DNA of 44,822 nt from Candidatus Kapaibacterium sp. (GTDB lineage: Bacteria > Bacteroidota > Ignavibacteria > Kapaibacteriales > Kapaibacteriaceae): the NCBI GenBank assembly GCA_026390655.1, contig JAPLFN010000127.1:12743-57564 (forward strand), read 5' to 3'. The notes under the pieces are model-generated. The model saw nothing but the letters and a program-made list of their open reading frames with translations, searched no databases and was not told where the DNA came from. Position 1 is the stretch's first letter, and every line of letters begins with the position of its first letter. The translations under genes and the position numbers were made by a program. Shown here piece by piece: positions 11,068-21,515 of the stretch.

Positions 11068-11190
11068 GAAAATACCTTTTGTACCCTATTTTCCCGTAGG
11101 AGAATTGCCTTCAGCAAAACATTCTTACAATTACGCCACGATCATACCGGTTCGCAAGACACCGCAGTACATCTGTCGCTCAATTCTAAA

Positions 11191-11682
11191 GTGCTGATTC
11201 TCAATCAATCGTACGAACCGATCAGCGTGTGTTCTACGAAAAAGGCACTACTCCTGCTTTTCTTAACGAAGGCCGAAATCGTAGAAGACAATCCCTCGGG
11301 GATGGTGCATACCGTTCGCGAGTGTTACCCCTTCCCATCTGTCATTCGTCTTTCTGCCTACCTGCGCGTACCATTTCGCAAGATCGAACTGTCGAGGAAA
11401 AACATTCTCCGTCGCGATGGGTACCGTTGTCAGTATTGTGGTTCAAATCAATCGCCACTCACTGTTGACCACATCATTCCTCGTTCACGTGGTGGAAACG
11501 ACATCTGGGAGAATCTCACCTGTGCCTGTGTAAAGTGCAACAACAAAAAAGGAAACCGCACGCCGGACGAAGCCCACATGCGGTTGATGTCTGTTCCTAA
11601 GAAGCCGCACCACGTATTGTTTTTGAAGCACTACCTCGGCAAGGTAGAAGAGACGTGGCGACAGTACCTGTTCATGGACTAG
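11191..11682 (+). CDS. HNH endonuclease family protein (GTG start)
   Basis: MLILNQSYEPISVCSTKKALLLLFLTKAEIV...LRRDGYRCQYCGSNQSPLTVDHIIPRSRGGNDIWENLTCACVKCNNKKGNRTP; HNH core with two CxxC pairs. Confidence 0.92.
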   Translation: MLILNQSYEPISVCSTKKALLLLFLTKAEIVEDNPSGMVHTVRECYPFPSVIRLSAYLRVPFRKIELSRKNILRRDGYRCQYCGSNQSPLTVDHIIPRSRGGNDIWENLTCACVKCNNKKGNRTPDEAHMRLMSVPKKPHHVLFLKHYLGKVEETWRQYLFMD

Positions 11683-11713
11683 CTAATGTGCTAGTGTGCT
11701 AGAGTGCTAGCGC
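11682..11713 (+). repeat. Degenerate octamer repeat GCTARNGT x4
   Basis: GCTAATGT-GCTAGTGT-GCTAGAGT-GCTAGCGC fills the gap between convergent stop codons. Confidence 0.85.
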
Positions 11714-12417
11714 TTCTTCTTGTTGGCCTTGAATGCGGCCTTGATACCATCGTTGATCTTTGATTCATTGGTCATGTCGGACGGGTCAAGAATTCGGGCG
11801 CCGTCTTTAAATGCGCTTGCGGCGTCAAACAAAAGCGAAAGTGTGAGTGCCTCGTTATTGCCCACTGTAACCGCAGTCGCGAACTTTATCGTAACGTTTG
11901 AAGTCACGGTGCTGCGGTACACAAAAGGCTCTGTTACCCCATCGCGGACAAGCGTGCCCTCCACGATAACAGAATAGCGACCACTTGTCACGAAGTCCCT
12001 AAACACTACATCATCAGAATAGCGGGGTATCTCACTCGAAGAAAGTCGATGTATCTCCCACTTCATTTTGTCGTAGGCTCCATTAGGCATACTAACCGAA
12101 GCAATCACCTTTGTGCCAGTGCTATCCGCCACGTACACAAATGGATCGAGCTTGATGTTCTTGTTGTCTACCGAATCTTCTTTGCCGTCGGAGTGTAAGA
12201 CAAGTTTCGAAACGAGGACTCGCACTCTACCAACCGTTAAGGAGCTGACGCTGGTTGGAGATTGGGTCTGATCTGATGACTTACTAAATGAACTCACCAA
12301 TCGACCACTGATCTCCGATTCGACAGTTACGTTGCTTTCCGGGGACGACGTATTCGTGCTAGTACATGAAAAAGCAATGAAAGAAGATGCAATGATCAGA
12401 AGCGATAGTGCGCGCAT
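11707..12417 (-). CDS. Putative lipoprotein, possibly DUF4382-like
   Basis: MRALSLLIIASSFIAFSCTSTNTSS lipobox-type signal; internal beta-rich domain; family assignment tentative. Confidence 0.65.
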   Translation of the reverse strand: MRALSLLIIASSFIAFSCTSTNTSSPESNVTVESEISGRLVSSFSKSSDQTQSPTSVSSLTVGRVRVLVSKLVLHSDGKEDSVDNKNIKLDPFVYVADSTGTKVIASVSMPNGAYDKMKWEIHRLSSSEIPRYSDDVVFRDFVTSGRYSVIVEGTLVRDGVTEPFVYRSTVTSNVTIKFATAVTVGNNEALTLSLLFDAASAFKDGARILDPSDMTNESKINDGIKAAFKANKKKR

Positions 12418-12447
12418 TCGGTGTTCCGGATTACATCAAAAAATGTT

Positions 12448-15316
12448 TTAACGAATGACCGTCGTTGCCGTTCCGTAAATCGTGGTCTCGTTGAGTACTG
12501 TCACGAGATACACTCCAGTTGGCAGCACTGACACGTCCAGTGAGGCAGAAGTTCCAGAGACTGCACTTCTCATAACTTCTGCGCCTGTAATGTCCACTAT
12601 GCGGAGTTGACGAGCCCCCTCCGGGAATCCAATAACGAGTCTGGCATTCTCGACCGGATTTGGAGCAATTCGAACGACAGATGAAGTTGATCCATCATCA
12701 ACGTTTGTTGTTGAGCGCACAAACTCAAGGCGATACCAAGGCGTAGCATATTGTTGCGTATTAACATTGACCGTGAACTTGCCGCCGGTCTTGCGATCAA
12801 CTACGATTGGTGCGCCTTTGGCACGCCCATCATTACCGAGTGGTTGCACCTTAAGAGAATCGAACAGAGGCGCAGTAAGTGTGATCCGCATCGTAATGCC
12901 CTCCATTTGCATTGGACCTGCACCCCAGGTTGTAAACGTTCCGTCTGCCGGGTTGTAGATCGTTCCCTGGTTTTGCGCACGAGATCCGATCGCAAGAAGA
13001 CTTTTCTCTGACTCTAGAATAGGATCCTTCGTGAGAGAAATGATGGACACGGTCGGGGGCGTAGCTGACGTAGTTTGCTCAATGATCATGGATGGCAGAG
13101 AAACGATATTTCCTGCGGTTCCCCCTGAAACACTGACGTATCGCGGTGTTACGACGTGGAATGACGCCTTCGTAGCATCCCAGAATATCTGCTCGTTTTC
13201 TCCATCCAACGCCGCCACGTCTACTTGATCGCTGAGTGCGGATATATCTCTGTGCGGGAAAAGAGATTCGGAAGATGCCACGAGCGGATTCATCGATACT
13301 CTACGGAAAAGGGGCATTCTACCGTCAGGACTCACACTTAGGGAGAATGCGTTCACTGCATGAAATCTTGGTTGATCGATGGCCTCTTGAACATTATCGA
13401 TGATGATCTCCTTGACTGATGGTAGCACGTCACCACTACGCATCATCGAGGCCGTTAGTGGGAACAAACTCAAGACATTGGGTTTATCATAGATGTTCCA
13501 GTACGAATTAGAATCTGTTTTCGCCTTGCCTGCTTGAGGGTTTTCCGTGAATATGCTGAAGAACATCCCGTCCCAATCTTGTAGACCTGAATACGCTGGG
13601 AATACTGTCATCATGTCGGTCTGGTATGACCGTGGGTAGGCTACGGCCTGATGCGTCATCACAAATGCCTTGCCCTTGACTCTACTTTGCGAAGCAGTAT
13701 ATACCGACCCGCCATAAGGGTCCGCAAGCATGGAGCTAGCCCCATTTCGCCATTCTGTAGAAGAAAACACATCGTACTCACGTGTTGCATTCAGCTCAAG
13801 GAACGATGTCAATCTCGTGGAAGGACACATGAGCACTTCGCACTTCATCGTGTCTCGCACGAGCTTGCGAATATTGACAAACAACGTTTGGAGAGATTTG
13901 ATCGTCAGCGAAGAGACTTCTCGGGACTGTGCTTCTCTCAATACTCTCACCAGCACGGAGCCCGGGTACGGTCACTTCTCGTAGCTGCACGTCATCGAGA
14001 TAGACGTCGGAACTGTCTGCACCAAGGAAAAATGACAGATTACATGCCGACTCGTCACTAGCCCTCGACGTAAAGGTCACAGTGAATTGCTTCCACGTAG
14101 GAGTTATCGTGACGGTCTCGTTTAGACCGTAGTTGTCGTACGGGTACCCACCGTTATAGGCATAGGCGAGGATAGTTCTCGACACTCGTTGAGGAGTGGT
14201 CTTAGCCCAGAATGTTAGCTGATAGCGAGCCAATCTCTTCATCGTAGTGAGGCGCTGGTACAGATTGATAGCGTATGAGATCTTTTGTGGATCCAACGCA
14301 TTGATTCGAATCCGTCCAGAGGAAGATCCTTCTTTTTTATCCGCATCACTATACTGCAGCAACGCTTGAGCCCCTAGGTCTGTACTCACTCCTAATTGCC
14401 ATGCCGAACTAAAAGGGTCTTCGAACCCGCCGTTGCGCACCATGTTTGCGCTGGAAGAGGCTACTGCAGTCCATGCTGCGTTAAGCGCAGCGTCTGTCGT
14501 ATATCCCTTGCTCTTCAGCCACGCGCGCCACACGGAATCGCCGAGGGCTACATGCGCATTCCCCGTGTTGTTGGTCGTGCCCGGATTTGGACGGACGACG
14601 TCTCCTGTGTAGAGCCAATAAACGACGAGCGAAGCATCCTCTGCCGCAACGATGTAGGCAAGAGCAGGATCATCCTTGTACGCAAGGTTCGTGAACTGAT
14701 TCTTATGCTCAAGGAGCGCACGAATAACTGAACGATGGATTTTTTGAATTGCCACGTCAAAAAAGAGCGGAACTCTCACTCCCCATCCTACGGAGTCTTT
14801 GTCTCGTATGCCGTCACCCTCGCGCGGTTGCCACACTGAGTGAAACGTGAAGACATAGTACACGCCATTCTCGCGTAGCTGGTGCATGAACCAATCGAAC
14901 TTCTTCATTTGCGCTTCGCCAAGTCCGTTACCCAGCGTTGTGGGGCCATCGGCAAAGATGCTTCCGCCTGACCACCATGAAACGTCAAAAGTGCCGAAAC
15001 GAACGCAGTTGATTCCAAGTGAACGGAATCTACGTGCCATGGCGATCGCGTTTACACTATCCGGCCATTGACCACTCCATTGGAGGTTCGTCCCGACGAT
15101 ACGAAGTCGTGTACCATCAGCAAACCCAAGATGTCCTTCCGTTGTAAGCTTTACCCGCCCCCTACTGCCGGCTTTCTCGAATGGAATACTCACAAGTGAA
15201 GTGTCGAGTTGTACGTTCTCATCGATAGAGAACGTGTACGGGTTCACAAGGGGCTGAGCAGTTCCGATCACAACGGAACCTGCAACAACGACTGCAAGAA
15301 GGAGAAAACGAATCAT
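12448..15316 (-). CDS. Secreted glycoside-hydrolase-like protein with CBM-like module and T9SS C-terminal sorting domain; reading frame interrupted near 13880-13940
   Basis: ORF 15316..13796 (signal peptide, TIM-barrel-like GINCVRFGTFDVSWW, CenC-like MVRNGGFEDPFSSAW...DVYLDDVQLREV) continues in another frame as ORF 13956..12448 (SLQTLFVNIRKLVRDTMKCEVL...YSGLQDWDGMFF...RIAPNPVENARLVIGFPEG...LPTGVYLVTV). Confidence 0.75.
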
Positions 15317-15320
15317 GCTT

Positions 15321-16901
15321 TTACCGAGAGATATTCACGAATGTGTGTGTGACTGCTCTGTCAGCCTTAAGCGACAGAACATACGTTCCCGAAGGAAGCC
15401 CGCTGAGATCCACCGTTCCAACGCCAGTCCAACTATCGAGCGTAATTGAACGCAACTCGCGACCACGCAGATCGCTCACGATGATCGATGCGTTAGCATT
15501 GACATCTACACGAGCTCGCACAACAACATGGTCGGTTGCAGGATTCGGGCCAACACTTACAAAGGCAGTTGAAGCATCCTTTTCATCCTCAACGGATGTT
15601 GGATCCTTCTTGAACAGAGGCAGCGCCGTTGAACTGAAGTCTTTGAAGAGAACGCCCTGTGCCTTGGTTGTTGAGGCACCAAACCACTGAAGAAGGACAC
15701 TTGAGTACACATCACGGTAGTCGTTCTCCATGAGCAGATCACCTCGGTCATCGAGATCTGTCAGGTTGGGGTCCTTCCCGTACAAACCACCATTGACGCC
15801 TGCTCCAAAGACAAAGAGCGGTGCGGCGGTGCCGTGGTCTGTTCCCACGCTACCGTTTTCGGCAACGCGACGTCCGAATTCTGAGAACGTCATGCCAGAG
15901 ATCTTTTCTGCAAAGCCCCTTGCCTTCATGTCCTGCATAAAGGCGGAGACCGCCGTACTTAGGTCACCGAGCAGACCAGCATGAGCGCCTAACGTCGAAT
16001 CAGATGAAGACGTTTGATTGGCGTGCGTGTCAAAGTTGTTTCCCGTCCACGACACCAAGAATATCCTCGATTTCAGACCACCAGCAACCAATTGTGACAC
16101 CACTCGCAGCTTCGCACCGAGATCGCTTGTTGGATAGGTTACTGTGGAGGCGCCGGCGCTATCATTTGCCTGTTTAACAACGCTTGCATAGACATCGGCA
16201 CTACGCGCGATGTTGCGCATGAACGTTGCTTCGCGCCCTGCGGGTGTATCCGACTGTGTACCGCTCGGTACACCATCTATCCCACCACCAGAATTCACAA
16301 GGCGATAAAATTCATCAGGATCGCGGAAGCTGATACCCATCGGGCCCGTGGTTCCAAGGAGACCTAGGGAAGTAGACGTACCGATCTGCACTGCAAGCGG
16401 ATGACCCGGAAGTTCTGTCGGGTAGTTTGGTGCAAGCGTTTGCAGGTAGCGTCCAACCCAGCCTGTTGATCCGAAGACATCTGCATCTGTAGCCGTTAGC
16501 CAAATATCAGATCCACGGAAGTGCGACCTATCGGGATTGGGATACGTAACACCTTGCACGACGGCCAGCGATCCTTGTTCAAAAAGATCACGCATGCCGG
16601 CAAGAGCGGGATGCCATCCCAGGGTATCGTTCAAACGCAACGCCTTGTTTTTCGGAATACCAATCGTAGGTCGGTTCGCATAGTATGCCGGGTTCGTATA
16701 CGGGATGATCGTATTAAGACCATCATTTCCGCCAGGCATTTGAATGAGAACCAAGACCCGATCTTGAGATTCCAGAAGTTTCTGCAAACCCGGATCGCCT
16801 CCTGCTAATGCGCGCACGGAGAACGAATCGATCATCGTTGGCAATGTTGCAACAGCGAGACCTGTTGTGCCTGCTGTGCGAAGGAATTTTCTGCGGTTCA
16901 T
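15321..16901 (-). CDS. DUF1501 family protein with Tat-like signal and T9SS sorting domain
   Basis: MNRRKFLRTAGTTGLAVATLP; VLIQMPGGNDGLNTIIPY; FSEFGRRVAENGSVGTDHGTAAPLFVFGAGVNGGLYG; C-term VSVGPNPATDHVVVRARVD...LPSGTYVLSLKAD. Confidence 0.93.
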   Translation of the reverse strand: MNRRKFLRTAGTTGLAVATLPTMIDSFSVRALAGGDPGLQKLLESQDRVLVLIQMPGGNDGLNTIIPYTNPAYYANRPTIGIPKNKALRLNDTLGWHPALAGMRDLFEQGSLAVVQGVTYPNPDRSHFRGSDIWLTATDADVFGSTGWVGRYLQTLAPNYPTELPGHPLAVQIGTSTSLGLLGTTGPMGISFRDPDEFYRLVNSGGGIDGVPSGTQSDTPAGREATFMRNIARSADVYASVVKQANDSAGASTVTYPTSDLGAKLRVVSQLVAGGLKSRIFLVSWTGNNFDTHANQTSSSDSTLGAHAGLLGDLSTAVSAFMQDMKARGFAEKISGMTFSEFGRRVAENGSVGTDHGTAAPLFVFGAGVNGGLYGKDPNLTDLDDRGDLLMENDYRDVYSSVLLQWFGASTTKAQGVLFKDFSSTALPLFKKDPTSVEDEKDASTAFVSVGPNPATDHVVVRARVDVNANASIIVSDLRGRELRSITLDSWTGVGTVDLSGLPSGTYVLSLKADRAVTHTFVNISR

Positions 16902-16910
16902 GGTGGCTCC

Positions 16911-18302
16911 TTACATCAACTGGAATTCAGGCATCCGAACGATTGCCTGTAGGAGGAACTTAATTCGTTGTACGGCTGAAGGGGCATCGATATCCCATTC
17001 GTAGACCTGTGCACCTGCAAGCATGATCTCAAGAAGAACGTCTCGTTGCTCTTGTGTTGTAGGGGCTGGCAGAAGAAGCTTAGCCACGTTTGCCACAACC
17101 TTCTTCGCGTCGCCACTGTCCGGCAATTGGCGGACGAAGGCTACGACGTCTGGTGTAAGTGCCTTGCCCGCTTTGTCCATGAGCTTTGATGAGCTGCCTG
17201 TTTGTCGGCCGTCAATGAAGCTCTCTGCATATCGTTGCCGCTGCGGGAAGGTAGAGCTGGTGATCCATGCATGGTGACCCTTCCAACCTTCCACTGTGGG
17301 CGGGTAATACGGTTCTTGAGTGAGTTTCGTCATGGATGCAATTGCATAGACACGGTCAACATTGGTCGCCCCAATAACCGATGCAAGCCCGATAATGAGT
17401 TCAGCCGGGCTTTTAATAAGGGCACCGCGCACCGTGATGTCATAAAAATGCTCTGAGGACAAGAGCACTCGCAAAACCTTCTTCACATCAAAAGCATTGG
17501 CCTTTACTACGTCTGCGAGGACTTGAATAGTTTCGGCGCTTGGATAGAATTCTACAAAAGACGTGTACAGCTTACGGGCAACCCATCGTGCGCAGGCGTC
17601 CTGTTCGAATGTGATGCGAACCACGTCGCCCCATTCCCAAGGCCCCTTCTGACCAAAGATCGTTTTTTCACCAAGGTCGGCGAAACCCCGATTGTACGAA
17701 CCCTCGTTGCCTGTAATTCTCCAGCCGGTAAAGGCCCTCGCAGCTTCCTTGATGTCGGCTTCCGAGTAATTCCCAACTCCCAACGTGAATAGCTCAAACC
17801 ACTCACGGGCGAAGTTCTCGTTTGGGTTACCCTTGATGCTTTGATCCCCATTCAGGTATCGTAAAATGGCGGGATTGGAGACCATGCCCGTTGCCAGCGC
17901 CTTGAAATCATAGGCTTGGGCCCGAATCAACTGGCTTTGCTTTACCATCCACTGACCGGCATACACCGTGATGTAGTCGGTGCTGAAGGTGTTTTGCCAT
18001 AGTAGCACAAGCCGCTCGCGCAACGATGGAACCGTGATGGCGTGCTCCAACCACCATTGCTGCAACTCTGGCCACAGTTTCGCCGCTGCAGCAAAGTCAG
18101 AAAACTCTGGGGGTGTTCCTGCCGATGAAGGGGGAGCAGGAGGGGGCTCAGCGCTGTTTAACAGACCGTTTACGGCATCCGATGGCAGTTTCCCGGCCAA
18201 TGCCGATACACTCGCCCAGGTAGGGTGGAGTGTTGTTCTGCGCAGAAGGTGTGCAGCGTCTTCAAAGGTGAGCGGTGAGGTCCGCGGTGTGAGGTCGATC
18301 AT
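16911..18302 (-). CDS. DUF1800 family protein
   Basis: FEDAAHLLRRTTLHPTWASVSAL...REWFELFTLGVGNYSEADIKEAARAFTGWRI...TVEGWKGHHAWITSSTFPQRQRYAESF; adjacent to DUF1501 as is common for this pair. Confidence 0.93.
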   Translation of the reverse strand: MIDLTPRTSPLTFEDAAHLLRRTTLHPTWASVSALAGKLPSDAVNGLLNSAEPPPAPPSSAGTPPEFSDFAAAAKLWPELQQWWLEHAITVPSLRERLVLLWQNTFSTDYITVYAGQWMVKQSQLIRAQAYDFKALATGMVSNPAILRYLNGDQSIKGNPNENFAREWFELFTLGVGNYSEADIKEAARAFTGWRITGNEGSYNRGFADLGEKTIFGQKGPWEWGDVVRITFEQDACARWVARKLYTSFVEFYPSAETIQVLADVVKANAFDVKKVLRVLLSSEHFYDITVRGALIKSPAELIIGLASVIGATNVDRVYAIASMTKLTQEPYYPPTVEGWKGHHAWITSSTFPQRQRYAESFIDGRQTGSSSKLMDKAGKALTPDVVAFVRQLPDSGDAKKVVANVAKLLLPAPTTQEQRDVLLEIMLAGAQVYEWDIDAPSAVQRIKFLLQAIVRMPEFQLM

Positions 18303-18405
18303 ACCTAGCCTGTAGCGATATGAATAGGTCGTTCTACGTCAGGGTCTTGAAACGCTAACATATGTACTTTTGCCCTAACGTTACATTCTACTCCGGAGCC
18401 CTTTC

Positions 18406-20915
18406 ATGGCATCAGCAGCCACAAAAAGTAAACTTGGTATCAAACGTGAGACATACGAGGATCTGGCCGCCTATGGAGCGATCCTTCTTGCCGTGATCGT
18501 GTTCTTTGCAGACGCACTGTTCGGGGGGAAGAACTTCCTCAGCGACGGGGATAACGTAGCGTTTTATTCATTCGTTCCTTACCTCAATGCAGCCAAACAG
18601 AGTGGAGAGTTTCCTCTTTGGATGCCCTACATTTTCTCTGGCATGCCGTCCCTGGCGTCGTTTCTCGCCGCGGGAGAGCGCTCATGGGATGTGTTAGGCG
18701 CCATGATCTTTGCGCTGCCACGAGCACTTGGTGAACTTTTGGGAAACGATACAGCACGTATTGCCTCGTGGTATACACTTTACGGATGGGGCGTATACAC
18801 ACTCATGCGCGTAAGGGGTCATCTCCGCACGATCAGTACGTTCTCAGCGCTTGCTGCCATCTTTAGCACGTTTGTTATCGTGTGGATCATGATTGGCCAT
18901 AGCACAAAGCCTGTGTCGCTCGCAACTTTGCCGTGGATCCTACTTGCCCTTGAGCGGTTGAGAGAGCGGTTCACGCTTGCGAATCTGTTCTTGCTCATTC
19001 TTCCCCTCATTGTTCTTGTAACAGCCACTCACCCGCAAATGATGTTTTACATCGGATGCGGCACTGCCCTGTATCTGTTAGTTGAGTTAGTGACTCGACT
19101 CATTACGAAAGCAGGATGGGAAAATGTCCTGAAGGCCGCAGGTGGACTGCTCCTTGCCGGAGGTATTGCGCTCGGTACACATGCGGACATGTTCATGGCT
19201 ACGCGGGACTATACACCTGAGTCTACACGGGGCTCTGCACCTCTAAAATCGACCAGACCGGAGGCAATGACTATGAGTACGCGACGAACTGGTCGTTCTC
19301 GCCTGGTGAAATGATGACGTTCCTAATTCCTAATTACTATGGATTCGGCAACACGGCAGTGAAGACACCCGGCCAGGTAAAGGAACAGCGTACGAATCTT
19401 TATTGGGGGCAGATGCCTTTCACTGACGCAGCGAACTATATGGGGATCGGCGTTCTCCTGCTAGCGATCATCGGCGCTTGGAATTACCGAAAAGATCCGT
19501 TCGTGATCTTCTTGATCGCGCTCAGTGTATTCTCGTTGCTGTTGTCGTTTGGGAAGAACATGCCGCTTCTATACAAGTTCTTTTACGACGTGGTGCCGGC
19601 ATTCAACAAATTTAGAGCCCCCTCGATGGCTCTCTGTCTGCTACAATTTGCAGCTCCAGTGCTAGCGGGATATGGTATCACATCCGTGTTCTCGTGGGCT
19701 TCAACGTCATCAGCACAAGCAAAACGCAAAGGGCTGATCGTTGGCGTTGCGTCCTTAGCGGTCTTTGCGGTGATGTTCCTCATTTCCAGCGACGAAGGTG
19801 ACTACAAGCAGCTCGTCAATGATGCGGTGATGGCAAAGCAAGGCCAGAAAGCCGGTGAAAGTGTTTCACCACAGTTTCTTCAGCTCGTGTACAATGAGAT
19901 GAAGAGTGATGCAACTACATCAGGGCTTGTTCTCTTGGCATTTGGAGGGCTCATTCTCCTTGTTGCGCGAGGAACGATCAAACCGAATGTTGCTGTAGCG
20001 CTTTTCTTACTCTTGTTGATCGGCGACCTCTGGAGGGTTGACAAACGTCCGTATGAGCCTAAGAAAGGATCACCTGAAAAAAACATCTTTGCAAAGACAG
20101 ATGTTGTAGACTTCATCAAGCAAGATGCCGGTGTGTTCCGCATCTGCGATCTCTCTAGCTCGCCAACGCCAAATTGGTGGGCATACCACTTCATAGAGAA
20201 TGTTCACGGGTATTCCTCTGCAAAGATGCGGGTCTATCAGGATCTTCTCGACGTGGCTGCGCCCGGCCCTGGTAGAGAGGCAACTCCTGGCAATTCAATG
20301 GTCCTTAATCCGTACCTGTGGAACCTCCTGAATGTGAAGTATATCGTTTCGAGTCAGCCCCTGTATCAAGGAGTCGAGCCAGTATTTAGATCTCAGCAAA
20401 ATGGCACAATGGTGTATGTCAATGGAGACGTACTTCCTCGCGCATGGTTTGTGGACACGGTGCGCGTTGAATCGAACAAACGAACACTCTTAGAGATGCT
20501 CCGTGACGGCAAGTTTGATGTACGCACAACTGCCTTCGTGGAATCGGAGTTTGCAGGGCGCACCTCACTTGGTTCAGATCCACTTGCAACGGCTCGCATT
20601 ATTGCAAAATCTAACCAGCACCTCGGCATTTCAACTACTTCGGCATCACGTCAGCTATTGGTTGTTAGTGAAGTGTACTATGACGAGTGGCATGCGTACG
20701 TTGATGGCAATGAAGTGCCAATGCTCAAAGCCGACTTCGTACTGCGCGGCGTAGACGTGCCATCCGGCAAGCACAATGTAGAGTTCAGATATATCAGCAA
20801 CTCATTTGAACAAGGTCGTGCAATAAGCTTGGCGTCAAATGCAGCAGCGATTCTGATAGGACTTTCCGGATTCGGACTTTGGTATCGCCGCCGGAAAGCA
20901 GATGGTGCTGCATGA
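18406..20915 (+). CDS. YfhO-like multi-TM membrane protein; frame interrupted at A4 run 19245-19248
   Basis: ORF 18406..19314 (FLSDGDNVAFYSFVPYLNAAKQSGEFPLWMPYIFSGMPS) and ORF 19311..20915 (LIPNYYGFG...LVVSEVYYDEWHAYVDGNEVPMLKADFVLRGVDVPSGKHNVEFRYI). One extra A would give ...APLKIDQTGGNDYEYATNWSFSPGEMMTFLIPNYYGFG in a single frame. Confidence 0.85.
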
Positions 20916-21514
20916 CGTTAGACGAATTGATTTTGCGAGCCGAGCGGTGCATTGATGAGAAACGAATTCTTGAACTAACAGATGCAGAGCTTACAGAGAT
21001 TACCACTGAACAGGCAGAGCAATTACGAGCACTTTATGGTTCGCGGTTGCTCCTTCAAATACCGAGTCATGAAGTTGCGTTTCAAGAGTGGTTAAAACTC
21101 AATGCAGTGGACGTGTGGAAGGATCTTTGGGACAATGTTGAAGACCCCCCGTACTCGGTGTCTCTGGCATTTCTCGATGACATGATCGGGGAGGACAGCG
21201 AGGCTGCCTTCTACATATGTGATCTGCAAAACGTCGACAACTACTTCTTCACTCCGGACATGCTCTTGGAGAAGGAGTCCACTGATTTTGTGACGGCCGT
21301 TCGCGATCGCTTTGTTCGAGGAGGCAACCTTTCCCCTGAGCAAGCTCTTACCGTGGAGATCTCTGCTGGCCCAACGGACATTTGGCATTTTGCGTTTCGC
21401 AGAGGAGTAGATCTTGAACGCGCCAAGAAGGCAGTTGCTGCGCTTGTAGAAGATCGCATCCTTGTTCATGTGCCGAAGGCAGATCATCTCTCTACCTTCT
21501 TTGATGTAGGCTAA
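20912..21514 (+). CDS. Uncharacterised protein
   Basis: MTLDELILRAERCIDEKRILELTDAELTEITTEQ...; ATG overlaps the upstream TGA (ATGA), and lysC starts 1 nt after its stop; no family recognised. Confidence 0.8.
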   Translation: MTLDELILRAERCIDEKRILELTDAELTEITTEQAEQLRALYGSRLLLQIPSHEVAFQEWLKLNAVDVWKDLWDNVEDPPYSVSLAFLDDMIGEDSEAAFYICDLQNVDNYFFTPDMLLEKESTDFVTAVRDRFVRGGNLSPEQALTVEISAGPTDIWHFAFRRGVDLERAKKAVAALVEDRILVHVPKADHLSTFFDVG

Positions 21515-21515
21515 T

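Noticed and set aside
19245-19248. Programmed -1 frameshifting as the primary explanation for the YfhO-like split
   Set aside because: No canonical X-XXY-YYZ heptamer or clear downstream stimulator was seen; a one-base indel in A4 is simpler. Kept only as an item to check.
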